From Sphingomonas carotinifaciens (GTDB lineage Bacteria; Pseudomonadota; Alphaproteobacteria; Sphingomonadales; Sphingomonadaceae): a stretch of 64,000 bases of DNA. Position numbers and translations under genes: made by a program. The DNA lies in the NCBI RefSeq assembly GCF_009789535.1, contig NZ_WSUT01000005.1:3176001-3240000 (forward strand), read 5' to 3'. Below are positions 17,914 through 26,174 of the stretch, one piece after another (position 1 is the first letter of the stretch; the number at the start of each line of letters is the position of its first letter). The notes beneath the pieces are model-generated. The model saw only the letters and a program-made list of their open reading frames with translations. It was not told where the DNA came from and did not search any database.

Positions 17914-19020
17914 ATGCGCGTCGGCGTTCCCAAGGAAATCAAGAACCACGAATATCGTGTCGGCCTCACCCCGCCGTCCGTGGCGGAGCTGACCGCCGCC
18001 GGCCACAGCGTCGTGGTCGAAACCGGCGCCGGACGCGGCATCGACTTCGAGGATGCCGATTACGTCGCCGCCGGTGCCACCATCCTGCCCACCGCGGCCG
18101 AGGTTTTCGCGGGCGCCGACATGATCGTGAAGGTCAAGGAGCCGCAGGCGGGCGAGATCGCGATGCTGCGCCCCGATCACCTGCTCTTCACCTATCTCCA
18201 CCTCGCCGCCGACAAGCCGCAGGCGGAAGGGTTGATGAAGTCGGGCGCCACCTGCATCGCCTATGAAACCGTCACCGCCCCGCGCGGCGGCCTGCCGCTG
18301 CTGAAGCCGATGTCGGAGGTTGCCGGCCGCATGTCGGTACAGGTCGGCGCCCATTATCTGGAGAAGTTCCAGGGCGGACGCGGCGTGCTGCTCGGCGGCG
18401 TGCCCGGCGTTGCCCCCGCCAAGGTCGCGATCCTGGGCGGCGGTGTCTCGGGCGTCAACGCCGCGCAGATGGCGGTCGGCATGCGCGCCGACGTCACCAT
18501 CTACGACATCAGCAACGATCGCCTGGCCGAGCTGGACATGTTCTTCTCCAGCCAGATCAAGACCGCCTATGCCAGCAAGGCGGCGATCGCCGCGGCGGTT
18601 CGACAAGCGCACCTCGTCATCGGCGCGGTGCTGGTGCCCGGGGCCGCCGCGCCCAAGCTGGTCACCCGCGACATGCTCAAGACGATGAAGCGCGGATCGG
18701 TGCTGGTCGACATCGCGATCGACCAGGGCGGCTGCTTCGAGACCAGCCACGCGACCACGCATGAGGACCCGGTATTCGAGGTGGACGGCGTGACGCATTA
18801 CTGCGTCGCCAACATGCCCGGCGCGGTCGCCCGCACCTCGACCTTCGCGCTCAACAACGCGACCCTGCCCTTCGCGCTCAAGCTCGCCAATCTGGGCGCC
18901 GAGGCGGCGATGCGCGCCGACCCGCACCTCGCCAACGGCCTGAACGTGATGAACGGCAAGATCACCTACAAGGCGGTCGCCGACGATCTGGACCTGCCGT
19001 ACCAGGCATGGACGGCATAA
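17914..19020 (+). CDS. ald: Alanine dehydrogenase
   Basis: A 368-residue NAD-dependent enzyme that interconverts alanine with pyruvate and ammonia. The N-terminus MRVGVPKEIKNHEYRVGLTP is diagnostic. The NAD-binding segment is AILGGGVSGVNAAQMAVGM. Conserved active-site stretches include KVKEPQ, LFTYLHLA and VDIAIDQGGC. ATG at 17914 is preceded by GGAGAG (17901-17906); the earlier ATG at 17884 would add a non-homologous ten residues. The divergent Lrp gene is its likely regulator. Confidence 0.96.
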   Translation: MRVGVPKEIKNHEYRVGLTPPSVAELTAAGHSVVVETGAGRGIDFEDADYVAAGATILPTAAEVFAGADMIVKVKEPQAGEIAMLRPDHLLFTYLHLAADKPQAEGLMKSGATCIAYETVTAPRGGLPLLKPMSEVAGRMSVQVGAHYLEKFQGGRGVLLGGVPGVAPAKVAILGGGVSGVNAAQMAVGMRADVTIYDISNDRLAELDMFFSSQIKTAYASKAAIAAAVRQAHLVIGAVLVPGAAAPKLVTRDMLKTMKRGSVLVDIAIDQGGCFETSHATTHEDPVFEVDGVTHYCVANMPGAVARTSTFALNNATLPFALKLANLGAEAAMRADPHLANGLNVMNGKITYKAVADDLDLPYQAWTA

Positions 19021-19073
19021 GGGAACGGACAAGGAACATGTTGGTTGGTCATCGCGAAAGGATACCGATCGCG

Positions 19074-19286
19074 ATGACCGACAATCCCAAGAGCGAACCC
19101 TTCTCCAACGCCGAGAAGGACCCCGACGACTGGACCACCGGCGACGAGGCGATGACCGGCGCCCAGGCCAGCTACCTCAAGACGCTGTCCGAGGAAGCGG
19201 GCGAACCCTTCGACGACACGCTGACCAAGGCGGATGCGTCGAAGCGTATCGACGAACTGCAGGCCAAGACCGGTCGCGGGCAGTAA
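19074..19286 (+). CDS. Small DUF3072 protein
   Basis: A 70-residue acidic protein. The C-terminal part MTGAQASYLKTLSEEAGEPF followed by LTKADASKRIDELQ is the DUF3072 pattern of short proteins of unknown function found in many proteobacteria. ATG at 19074 gives the usual length; an in-frame ATG at 19038 exists but has its purine-rich site too close. It sits 53 bases after ald on the same strand and may be cotranscribed. Confidence 0.8.
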   Translation: MTDNPKSEPFSNAEKDPDDWTTGDEAMTGAQASYLKTLSEEAGEPFDDTLTKADASKRIDELQAKTGRGQ

Positions 19287-19309
19287 ATCCGACCCTTTGT
19301 CGCATCCGG

Positions 19310-19333
19310 GGGAGCGGGGTGCGCCTCGCTCCC
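19310..19333 (+). terminator. GC-rich hairpin after DUF3072 gene, possible terminator
   Basis: GGGAGCG (19310-19316) and CGCTCCC (19327-19333) form a 7-bp stem with a 10-base loop shortly after the stop. No T-run follows, so termination is uncertain. It marks the last sequence of typical composition before the GC-poor stretch. Confidence 0.4.
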
Positions 19334-19421
19334 TCAAGGCGTCATTTCAAGTTCCCAAGCACGCTCGTCCATTAGTCGACGTACCGCCAGTGCCCAGAAG
19401 AGGATTTTACCGCCACCCTCC

Positions 19422-19480
19422 TAAGGCATTGAGAAACAACGGATTTTCCATAGGCCGCTGTCACTGTTGGTAATGCCTTA
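19422..19480. repeat. Left hairpin-forming inverted repeat of the GC-poor cassette
   Basis: TAAGGCATT (19422-19430) and AATGCCTTA (19472-19480) are perfect 9-bp complements 41 bases apart, ending 56 bases before the first cassette gene. It could be a folded RNA leader, a regulator site or a mobility end. The core boxes of an integron attC site (GTTRRRY and RYYYAAC) are not convincingly present. Confidence 0.5.
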
Positions 19481-19536
19481 TGTAACAGTCTGCTAAGGGC
19501 GTGGCAAGCTGCCCAAGGCTGCGCCATAGTGAGCGG

Positions 19537-20136
19537 ATGGACTTCGAAGGCACTATCAAATCAGTCGGTTCGCAACTCGCCGTGGTAGTGGCCGCTCCCG
19601 TTCCGTTCGTGATCTCATTGGCCATCCTCTCTGTGGCCATATGGCAAATCTGCCGCTGGTATTACGATGGACGGATAAGCAGCTTTGAGGCTCGGCTTTC
19701 ATTCAAAACCGACGAGATAGCGACCCTAAAGGAGAAGCTCGCCAAGCCGGATACGGTTGAGAGCAAGCCCTCTGGAAGCATCGTCAGTGACATAGTGAAG
19801 TCCGCTGCCGAAAAGAGAATGACCGAACGCAAGCTTGCGTTGAACAAGATAGCTAAGGCGTTACATGACGCCGAGACAGAACAGGTATTTGCTAAGGGTC
19901 GCTTTTCAAACAGGAACGTTCCTGCGCTTAAGGCATCTATTCTAACTGCCGAGAAGCTATTCGGGATCGTTCCGCCATACCCCCTTCCAGAAAATCATGG
20001 CGGACCTCTTACCCTTGGATCAGGTATCAGTCTGCTACGGCAGATATTGCCTCTTCTAGAAGATGGCCATGATGAGGAAGCCCGCAAAACTTCCCAATCT
20101 ATGTATGACGAGGAGGCTCGCCGCTTCGGTGCTTGA
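19537..20136 (+). CDS. Membrane-anchored coiled-coil protein of unknown function (GC-poor cassette, gene 1)
   Basis: A 199-residue protein I do not recognise. One hydrophobic segment (~15-37, QLAVVVAAPVPFVISLAILS) is followed by WYYDGR and a charged, heptad-like stretch (~45-70, FEARLSFKTDEIATLKEKL). A Lys/Glu-rich helical part (~85-140) and a C-terminal GSGISLLRQILPLLEDGHDE complete it. Topology suggests a short N-terminus, one anchor and a cytoplasmic body. ATG at 19537 follows GAGCGG. Base and codon use (many A/T-ending codons such as ATA, CTA, AAG/AAA mix) are unlike the flanking genes. The next gene overlaps it by 74 bases, implying coupled expression. Candidate for a regulator, anchor or antitoxin-like partner of gene 2. 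Confidence 0.7.
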   Translation: MDFEGTIKSVGSQLAVVVAAPVPFVISLAILSVAIWQICRWYYDGRISSFEARLSFKTDEIATLKEKLAKPDTVESKPSGSIVSDIVKSAAEKRMTERKLALNKIAKALHDAETEQVFAKGRFSNRNVPALKASILTAEKLFGIVPPYPLPENHGGPLTLGSGISLLRQILPLLEDGHDEEARKTSQSMYDEEARRFGA

Positions 20137-20986
20137 TAGTCGCATCAAACAATTGGCGGCTTCGTACCGGAATTGGGCTAGTAAGCGCGCAATACGCAAC
20201 AGCACCTTGGTAGCGGAGAAAGCCCTACCTCCTGATCCTATCGGCATATTGATTGATAGCAACGTACATCACCACACGGTAACGCACGAAACAGGGTGGA
20301 TATCTACCGGCGAAAAGAGGTTTGGCTCTACGGTTAGAGGGACAGGCTATGCGGCAAAAGTTCCTGTGTATCGACAGGGTTCTAACTCTGAGGAATATGA
20401 GAATATCTGCTATCTCGCTGCCATTGCTCAACTAGCAAAGATCGGCCGGGCGAAGCTATGGACCTCTCATCATCTTCTGCTTGAACGTGAAGGCCATCCT
20501 AGAGCGCGCTTTGCGGACGTTGGCTGGTTTGACTTCAATCTGTTTGGTCGAGGTGAGCTACCGAGTATCGATGGCGATCCATCAGACGGGATACTAATGA
20601 CCGCGTTTAGCCATAACGTTCCTGCGCCTGACGACATAAAGACCGTTCTATCTCGTTCCACTGACAAGCTGTATTTGGAGCTAGTCAGAGTTATGGGGCA
20701 GAAGAACTCGCAAGACGCATGGCATATCAGAACGGCTGAGGTGAATGGCTTGTACTGCTTCCTCACAATGGAAGCATCACTGTTGCGGATTATCAATGCC
20801 CAACGGGAAAGGCCGGTTATCAAGGGCCTGACCACGCGCATCATGTCACCCAAAATGCTGGGGGAGGCATTAGGCCTTAGGCCCATAGAGCTAAAGCATT
20901 TTGACCATCAGGACTCTAGCTGGTTCGTTCGGCCGGACCTGCATTGGGAAGGGGAGAAGCGACCATCTACCCGCCGCAAAAAGTAG
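20063..20986 (+). CDS. PIN-like domain protein, putative nuclease (GC-poor cassette, gene 2)
   Basis: About 307 residues; not a family I know by name, but the motif order fits a PIN (VapC-like) ribonuclease fold. ILIDSNV gives a first acidic residue (Asp65). LWTSHHLLLERE supplies the second (Glu141/143). DAWHIRTAEVNGL matches the third PIN motif (Asp218, helix with His and Ala-Glu). FLTMEASLL corresponds to the usual T-x-D-x-x-L strand-helix, here with Glu237 for Asp. A ~60-residue N-terminal helical part and a basic tail (RPSTRRKK) are extra. The start is ambiguous: 20063, 20105 or GTG 20129, all overlapping gene 1. Composition is GC-poor like gene 1. An RNA-cleaving toxin or defence effector is the leading guess. 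Confidence 0.65.
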   Translation: MAMMRKPAKLPNLCMTRRLAASVLDSRIKQLAASYRNWASKRAIRNSTLVAEKALPPDPIGILIDSNVHHHTVTHETGWISTGEKRFGSTVRGTGYAAKVPVYRQGSNSEEYENICYLAAIAQLAKIGRAKLWTSHHLLLEREGHPRARFADVGWFDFNLFGRGELPSIDGDPSDGILMTAFSHNVPAPDDIKTVLSRSTDKLYLELVRVMGQKNSQDAWHIRTAEVNGLYCFLTMEASLLRIINAQRERPVIKGLTTRIMSPKMLGEALGLRPIELKHFDHQDSSWFVRPDLHWEGEKRPSTRRKK

Positions 20987-21361
20987 GCTAAGCCGAACCG
21001 CCTACGGCCTATTTTCGCTAGAGATATGCGAGAGGGTAGATCAAAGCGGAGGGAGCGGCCTTTCCCCCGTATACCCGGCCTGCCCGGTCCCACGATTATG
21101 ACACGCCTGCCCGATCTGCATTATTGCGCGCGGCTCGTTCTCGCGGCGTAGCGTGTCAGAGTAGCAGGATCATGGCTGGATCGGTGCTATCCAGAATAAC
21201 CAAACGAGCATTTGCGGATGTTCGTCGTAAACCAGGACATCGGCTTTCTACCCCAATCCGGGCATTCTCGGAATTCGACCGCTTTTCGGACACTCTTGCG
21301 CGGAAACGATGATTCCACGAAGTCACCCAACCCCTATCGCGTAACACCGCTCCCGAAACAC
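20987..21361. other. 375-base gap after the cassette, no gene seen
   Basis: No convincing coding frame on either strand. TAGGC (20984-20988) and GCCTA (21007-21011) followed by TTTT form a weak terminator candidate for the cassette. TGACACGC (21099-21106) and GCGTGTCA (21151-21158) are a perfect 8-bp inverted repeat spanning 60 bases, similar in size to the structure left of the cassette. Composition is intermediate. No integrase, IS terminal repeats or tRNA fragment was recognised. Confidence 0.5.
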
Positions 21362-21991
21362 CTACCCCCCGCCCTGCGCCGCCAGCAACCGGTCGAGCAC
21401 CATCAACCGCTTGGCCACCTCCGGTGCATATCCGGCCTGCGGATCGGACAGGGCCAGCGCGCGCGCCCATAGCGGCCGGGCGGCGGCGAAATCGCCTGCC
21501 CGGATCAGCGCCTGCCCCTCGAAGAACAACGGTGCCGGGTCGCGCGGCCCCAGGCGCCGCGCCTGCGCAAAGGCGAAGCGTGCCGCCGGCGACATCTGGT
21601 TCCCGTCATGTCGCGCCAGCGTCGTGCCAAGATGCGTCCAGAACGGCACGCTGCGGGGATTGCCGCCGATCGACCCCAGCATCACCTGCACCGCGCCGCG
21701 GTCGCGGCCATAGCGGTTCATCGCATCCGCCGCGGTAAAGATTGCTGCATCCGGTCCGAACCGCCCGAACATCCGGCTGCGAATGTCCAGCAGCCCGTCA
21801 TCCTCGGCCAGCCCCTCCGCGCGCGGCGACACCGGCGCGCCGGCCACGCCGGGATGCCCCTGCACCGCATAACCCGCCGCACCCAGCATCAGCGCGGCGC
21901 CCATCATCGGCCATAACGGCCGCGCCAGCCGCAACGCCACGACCAGCGCCATCGCGCCCAGCCCGACCAGCAGCAGCATCGCCCAGCCCAT
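21362..21991 (-). CDS. ccmI: Cytochrome c biogenesis TPR protein CcmI-like
   Basis: A 209-residue membrane protein. Two hydrophobic segments at the N-terminus (MGWAMLLLVGLGAMALVV, then LWPMMGAALMLGAAG) are followed by TPR-like helices (GPDAAIFTAADAMNRYG, RFAFAQARRLGP, FAAARPLWARALALS). CcmI-type proteins chaperone apocytochrome c for the CcmF/H haem ligase. It is the last gene of the ccm operon; its ATG overlaps the ccmH stop by one base (TAATG). It is shorter than E. coli-type CcmI, so the call rests partly on context. Confidence 0.82.
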   Translation of the reverse strand: MGWAMLLLVGLGAMALVVALRLARPLWPMMGAALMLGAAGYAVQGHPGVAGAPVSPRAEGLAEDDGLLDIRSRMFGRFGPDAAIFTAADAMNRYGRDRGAVQVMLGSIGGNPRSVPFWTHLGTTLARHDGNQMSPAARFAFAQARRLGPRDPAPLFFEGQALIRAGDFAAARPLWARALALSDPQAGYAPEVAKRLMVLDRLLAAQGGG

Positions 21992-22392
21992 TAGCGCTCC
22001 TTCCGCCGGAAACTGCCCCGCGCCAGCCATGCCCCCACGCCCAGCAGCAGCAGCGGCGCCAGCCATAACGGCCAGGTCGCCGCCCCCAGCGGCGGGTCAT
22101 AGGTCACATATGCCCCGTACCGCTCGACCAGCCAGTCGCGCACCGCCGCCGGCTCCTCGCCCGCCGCGATACGCTGGCGGACCAGCGCGCGCATGTCGCC
22201 CGCCATCGGCGCGTCGCTGTCCGCGATCGACTGCCCCTGACATACCAGACAGCGCAGCGTTTCCATCAATCCGCGTGCCGCCATCTCGCGAGCCGGATCG
22301 GGCAATTGCGTATCGGCATATTCCGCCGGGGCCGCGACCTGCGCTGCCACCGGCGCGGTCAGCATCAGTGCGAAAGGTAACAGCCACCGCAT
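21991..22392 (-). CDS. ccmH: Cytochrome c-type biogenesis protein CcmH
   Basis: A 133-residue protein that keeps apocytochrome haem-binding cysteines reduced for ligation. A signal peptide (1-18, ending PVAAQ) is followed by the diagnostic LRCLVCQ (Cys48 and Cys51), the GDMRALVRQRIAAGE helix region, YGAYVTYDPP, and a C-terminal membrane helix (~107-125). It is the short CcmH without the TPR domain; that part is encoded by the next gene. The start overlaps the ccmG stop by one base. Confidence 0.95.
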   Translation of the reverse strand: MRWLLPFALMLTAPVAAQVAAPAEYADTQLPDPAREMAARGLMETLRCLVCQGQSIADSDAPMAGDMRALVRQRIAAGEEPAAVRDWLVERYGAYVTYDPPLGAATWPLWLAPLLLLGVGAWLARGSFRRKER

Positions 22393-22919
22393 CACTGCGC
22401 CGCCTTCACCGCGGCCGCGATCCCCGCCACCTGATCCGGCTGGATATCGCCGACATATTGCCGCACGATTCGCCCGCGCCCATCGATCAGAAACGTCTCG
22501 GGCACGCCCGAAGACCCGAGCGACAACTGCACCCTGCTCACCCGGTCGTTGCCGATCCGCGCATAGGGATCGCCGAAGCGCTTGAGGAAGCCCTGCACCG
22601 CCGGCCCGGTGTCGCGGATCGCGATCGCGTCGATCGGCACGCCCATCGCCTTCAGCCGCATCAGCTGCGGCGCCTCCGCCATGCACGGTACGCACCAGCT
22701 CGCGAAGACATTCAGCAGCCGCGCCTGCCCATGCCCGAAATCGCCGCTCGCCAGCCCCGGCTTGTTCGGCACCACCGCGCCCAGCTTGAACGCCGGCAAG
22801 GGCTTGTCGACCAGGGTCGAGCGCACCGTGCGGTCGGCGGGGCGGAACAGCCCGCTCGCCACCACCGCGAACAGCAGCGCGAACGCCCCGAACGGCACCC
22901 AGAGCAACCACCGCCGCAT
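22392..22919 (-). CDS. ccmG: Thiol:disulfide interchange protein CcmG/DsbE
   Basis: A 175-residue periplasmic thioredoxin anchored by an N-terminal helix (5-25). The active site FASWCVPCMAE has Cys76 and Cys79, and the cis-proline loop is GVPETFLID. The family insert around YARIGNDRVSRV is present. It passes electrons to CcmH and apocytochrome c. Both ends overlap neighbours by one base (TGATG), so it is tightly coupled to ccmF and ccmH. Confidence 0.95.
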   Translation of the reverse strand: MRRWLLWVPFGAFALLFAVVASGLFRPADRTVRSTLVDKPLPAFKLGAVVPNKPGLASGDFGHGQARLLNVFASWCVPCMAEAPQLMRLKAMGVPIDAIAIRDTGPAVQGFLKRFGDPYARIGNDRVSRVQLSLGSSGVPETFLIDGRGRIVRQYVGDIQPDQVAGIAAAVKAAQ

Positions 22920-24835
22920 CAGTTCCACGCCCTCCGCTGCCGCCGCGTCCGCCACCACCGCCCGACCAGCGCCAGCAACCCACCCAGCGCGATCATCCCG
23001 CCGCCGGCCCAGATCAGCGTCACGAACGGCTTCCACCACAGTCGCACCTGCCAGCGCCCCGATCCATCGGGCTGGCCCAGCACGGTATAAAGCTGCCCGT
23101 TCCACCGCGTCAGGATCGCGCTTTCGCTGGTCACCGTCGGCGGCGTCGCGAAGAAGCGCGACTGCGGGCGCAGCACCCGCACGCTATTCCCGGTGCGCGC
23201 GGTCAGCCGCGCCTGCAGGGCGGACCAGTTCTCGCCCACGACCGGCGCGATCCCGTCCAGCGTCACGCGCCACGGGCCCACCGTCACCGTCTCGCCGGGG
23301 CGCACCGCCGCCAGCCGCTCGGCGGTGAATGCGCTGTCGCACGCCATGCCCGCCAGGCTCACCGCCAGCCCCAGATGCGCGACCACCATGCCCCAGATCG
23401 GCAGCGGCGTCCGGCGCAGGTTGCGCCCGCCCAGCGGCATGACGCTCGCCACCGCCAGCCCGGCGGCCAGCGCCAGCCCGAGCAGCGGCAGCACCCCGAT
23501 CGGCGCCAGCACCAGCAGCGCGACCAGCACCGCCGCAGCGACCCCCGCCGGCACCGCCATCCGCCGCGGCAGCGCGCGGCCGTCGTCCCGCCGCCAGCGC
23601 AGCAGCGGCCCCACCGCCATCACCACCACCATCGCCAAGGCGATCGGCCCGGCCGCCTTGTTGAAAAAGGGCGGCCCCACCGACAGTTGCACCCCGAACG
23701 CGGCCGCCACGATCGGGTACAGCGTCCCGATCAGCACCACGCCCAGGATCACCGACAGCAACAGGTTGTTGACCACCAGCCCGCCCTCGCGGCTGACCGG
23801 CGCGAACACCGTTCCCGCCTTCACCGTGCCGATGCGGCCTGCGAACAGCGCCAGCGCCCCGCCGATATAGAGGGCGAGCAGCGCGAGGATGAACGCGCCC
23901 CGCTTGGGATCGACGGCAAAGGCATGGACGCTGGTCAGGATGCCCGAGCGCACCAGGAACGTGCCGAGCATCGACATCGAGAAGGCGACCACCGCCAGCA
24001 TCACCGTCCATGCCCGGAGGCCGTCGCGCGCCGCCAGCACGTTCACCGAATGGAGCAGCGCGGTCGCCGCCAGCCACGGCATCAGCGAGGCATTCTCCAC
24101 CGGGTCCCAGAACCACCAGCCGCCCCAGCCCAGTTCGTAATAGGCCCAATAGGATCCCGCGGTGATCCCCAACGTCAGGAACACCCAGGCGCCCAGTACC
24201 CAGGGGCGCATCGCCCGCGCGAACGCCGGCCCCACGTCGCGCGTGACCAGCGCCCCCACCGCAAAGGAAAACGCCACCGACAACCCGACATAGCCCGCGT
24301 ACAGCGTCGGCGGGTGAAAGGCGAGGCCGGGGTCCTGCAACAGCGGGTTCAGCCCCATGCCGTCGATCGCCGCGGGTATCCGGTCGAACGGATTGGAGGA
24401 GAACAGCAAAAAGGCATAGAAGCCGAGCGCGATGCCGGCCTGCGCGCCCAGCGTCGCCACCAGCGTTCGCCCGTCCAGCACGCGCTCGAACCGGGCGACG
24501 GCGGCCCCCGCCACGCCCAGGATCGTCACCCAGAGCAGCATCGATCCTTCGTGATTGCCCCAGGCACCGGCGAATTTGTACAGCCACGGCTTGGCCGAAT
24601 GGCTGTTCTCCGCCACCAGCCGCACCGACATGTCCGATCGCAGGAACAGCGCGATCAGCAGCGCCATCGCCAGCAACGCCAGCGCACCCTGCACGATCGC
24701 GACCGCGCGGATGCCGTCGCGCGCCTGATCGCCAATGGCGTCACCGCGCCGCACGCCCAGCACCGCCAGCAGGATCTGCAATCCCGCCAGCGCCGCGGCG
24801 AACCACAAGGCGGCAAGCCCGGCCTCTGCGATCAC
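22919..24835 (-). CDS. ccmF: Haem lyase subunit CcmF
   Basis: A 638-residue polytopic protein that ligates haem from CcmE to apocytochrome c. The haem-handling WWD motif is GWGGWWFWDPVENASLMPWL. Other family stretches are AWGNHEGSMLLW, LQDPGLAFHPPTLYAGYVG and FLVRSGILTSVHAFA. About 15 membrane segments can be counted, with a periplasmic domain near the C-terminus (AAVRPGETVTVGPWRVTLDG). Length is normal. It overlaps ccmE by four bases (ATGA) and ccmG by one. Confidence 0.97.
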   Translation of the reverse strand: MIAEAGLAALWFAAALAGLQILLAVLGVRRGDAIGDQARDGIRAVAIVQGALALLAMALLIALFLRSDMSVRLVAENSHSAKPWLYKFAGAWGNHEGSMLLWVTILGVAGAAVARFERVLDGRTLVATLGAQAGIALGFYAFLLFSSNPFDRIPAAIDGMGLNPLLQDPGLAFHPPTLYAGYVGLSVAFSFAVGALVTRDVGPAFARAMRPWVLGAWVFLTLGITAGSYWAYYELGWGGWWFWDPVENASLMPWLAATALLHSVNVLAARDGLRAWTVMLAVVAFSMSMLGTFLVRSGILTSVHAFAVDPKRGAFILALLALYIGGALALFAGRIGTVKAGTVFAPVSREGGLVVNNLLLSVILGVVLIGTLYPIVAAAFGVQLSVGPPFFNKAAGPIALAMVVVMAVGPLLRWRRDDGRALPRRMAVPAGVAAAVLVALLVLAPIGVLPLLGLALAAGLAVASVMPLGGRNLRRTPLPIWGMVVAHLGLAVSLAGMACDSAFTAERLAAVRPGETVTVGPWRVTLDGIAPVVGENWSALQARLTARTGNSVRVLRPQSRFFATPPTVTSESAILTRWNGQLYTVLGQPDGSGRWQVRLWWKPFVTLIWAGGGMIALGGLLALVGRWWRTRRQRRAWN

Positions 24836-25266
24836 GGCTTCAGGGTCTTCGTTTCGTGCATCTTGCCCGCCATTTCCGGCGGCATGTATTTTTCATCATG
24901 CTTGGCCAGGAGGTTGGTCGCGACAAAGCCGCCATCGGGCCGGAACTGGCCTTCCGCCACCACCCCCGATCGCTCGCGAAACAGGTCGGGTACGATGCCC
25001 GCATAGACGACGGGCGTGGTGGCGACGCCGTCGGTCACGGCGAAATGCACCGTCACCCCGTCGGCGGCGCGCTGCACCGATCCCGCCGCCACCATGCCCC
25101 CCAGCCGCACCGCACGCCCCAGCGGCAGGCCCTGTTTGGCGACATCGGACGGGGCATAGAAGAACGCCGCCTGATCCTTCAGCGCGGACAGCGCCAGCAA
25201 CGCGGCCGCGACGATCGCCGCCACCGCCAGCAGCGCCAGCCCGAGACGTTGATGCTTTGCGGTCAT
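24832..25266 (-). CDS. ccmE: Haem chaperone CcmE
   Basis: A 144-residue periplasmic haem carrier anchored by one helix (8-28). The haem-binding segment LLAKHDEKYMPPEM has the covalent ligand His123 and the axial Tyr127. The beta-barrel core reads RLGGMVAAGSVQR and FRPDGGFVATNLL. The start at 25266 overlaps the ccmD stop by four bases; codons further upstream in this frame encode no CcmE-like sequence. Confidence 0.97.
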   Translation of the reverse strand: MTAKHQRLGLALLAVAAIVAAALLALSALKDQAAFFYAPSDVAKQGLPLGRAVRLGGMVAAGSVQRAADGVTVHFAVTDGVATTPVVYAGIVPDLFRERSGVVAEGQFRPDGGFVATNLLAKHDEKYMPPEMAGKMHETKTLKP

Positions 25267-25367
25267 TTCTCGGCGCGCTTCATCGCCAGCCAGCTGACCA
25301 GCGCCAGCACGCCGCTGCCGCCCAGCGCCACCGCATAGGCCGCCGACACGAAGCTCCAATGGTTCAT
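25263..25367 (-). CDS. ccmD: Haem exporter accessory protein CcmD
   Basis: A 34-residue single-helix membrane protein (MNHWSFVSAAYAVALGGSGV then a charged KRAEK tail), typical in length and pattern for CcmD, which releases holo-CcmE from the CcmABC exporter. Its stop overlaps the ccmE ATG, and its start overlaps the ccmC stop, both by four bases. It is easy to miss because of its size. Confidence 0.92.
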   Translation of the reverse strand: MNHWSFVSAAYAVALGGSGVLALVSWLAMKRAEK

Positions 25368-26089
25368 GCCGCCGCCATCCGCCGCGCCCGCGCCTCGGCC
25401 TTGGTGCGCGCCAGCATCATCCGCATCCGCATGAGCACGATGCCGCCGAACAGAAAGGTGAAACCGGCCATGGTGATCGGCAGCGGCCACAGGATCGTGC
25501 CGTCGATCGTCGACTTGGTCAGCCCGATCGAGGGGCCCTGGTGCAACGTGTTCCACCACACCACCGAATAGCGGATGATCGGCAGCAGCACGCTGCCCGC
25601 CACGCCGTAAAGCGCCGGGATGCGGCCGTCGCCGCCCTGTTCCGCATCGGCCCGCGCCAGCGCGATATAGCCGAGATAAACGAAGAACAGCAGCAGCATC
25701 GAGGTCAGCCGCCCGTCCCATTGCCACCACGTCCCCCAGGTCGGCCGCCCCCAGATCGCCCCGGTGACGAGGCAGATCGCGGCAAAGGCGGCGCCCGGCA
25801 CCGCGATCGCGCGTGCCGCTACCTGCGCCAGCGGATGGCGCCACACCAGATAGGCGATGCTGGCGATCGCCAGGCTGCTCCACCCGCCCATGCCCAGCCA
25901 GGCGGCCGGCACATGAATATACATGATGCGCACCGTCTCACCCTGCAGGTAATCGGGCGGCGTCTGCGTCAGCCCTGCCCACACCCCCACCGCGATCAGC
26001 AGCACGCCCAGCCAGAAGAACACCCCCGTCAGCGGACGGGCGATCTTCAGAAACCGGGCAGGATTGGCAAGGGCATGAAGGCTCGGCAC
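25364..26089 (-). CDS. ccmC: Haem exporter protein CcmC
   Basis: A 241-residue protein with six membrane segments that loads haem on CcmE. The WWD motif is WGRPTWGTWWQWD, with flanking MYIHVPAAW and YSVVWWNTLHQG segments holding the external histidines. It is the first ccm gene here; the exporter genes ccmA and ccmB are not adjacent and must lie elsewhere. No clear promoter was identified in the 240 bases upstream, which are mostly repeat. Confidence 0.97.
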   Translation of the reverse strand: MPSLHALANPARFLKIARPLTGVFFWLGVLLIAVGVWAGLTQTPPDYLQGETVRIMYIHVPAAWLGMGGWSSLAIASIAYLVWRHPLAQVAARAIAVPGAAFAAICLVTGAIWGRPTWGTWWQWDGRLTSMLLLFFVYLGYIALARADAEQGGDGRIPALYGVAGSVLLPIIRYSVVWWNTLHQGPSIGLTKSTIDGTILWPLPITMAGFTFLFGGIVLMRMRMMLARTKAEARARRMAAA

Positions 26090-26174
26090 GATCCGCCCGT
26101 CTTAGGGCCCTTTGACCGCGCCGTCACGGGGGTTTGGACATGCCGGACGGGTATGCGGTGCAGCGTGTATAAGG

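Noticed and set aside
19422..19480. Integron attC site
   Set aside because: The size and hairpin form are suggestive, but GTTRRRY and RYYYAAC boxes are not found at the ends and no integrase is present.
21124..21312. A 62-codon plus-strand frame in the gap after the cassette
   Set aside because: No ribosome site, no recognisable features and biased composition; treated as noncoding.
19287..21361. Prophage or IS remnant
   Set aside because: No integrase, transposase, terminal repeats or tRNA-derived attachment site could be seen.
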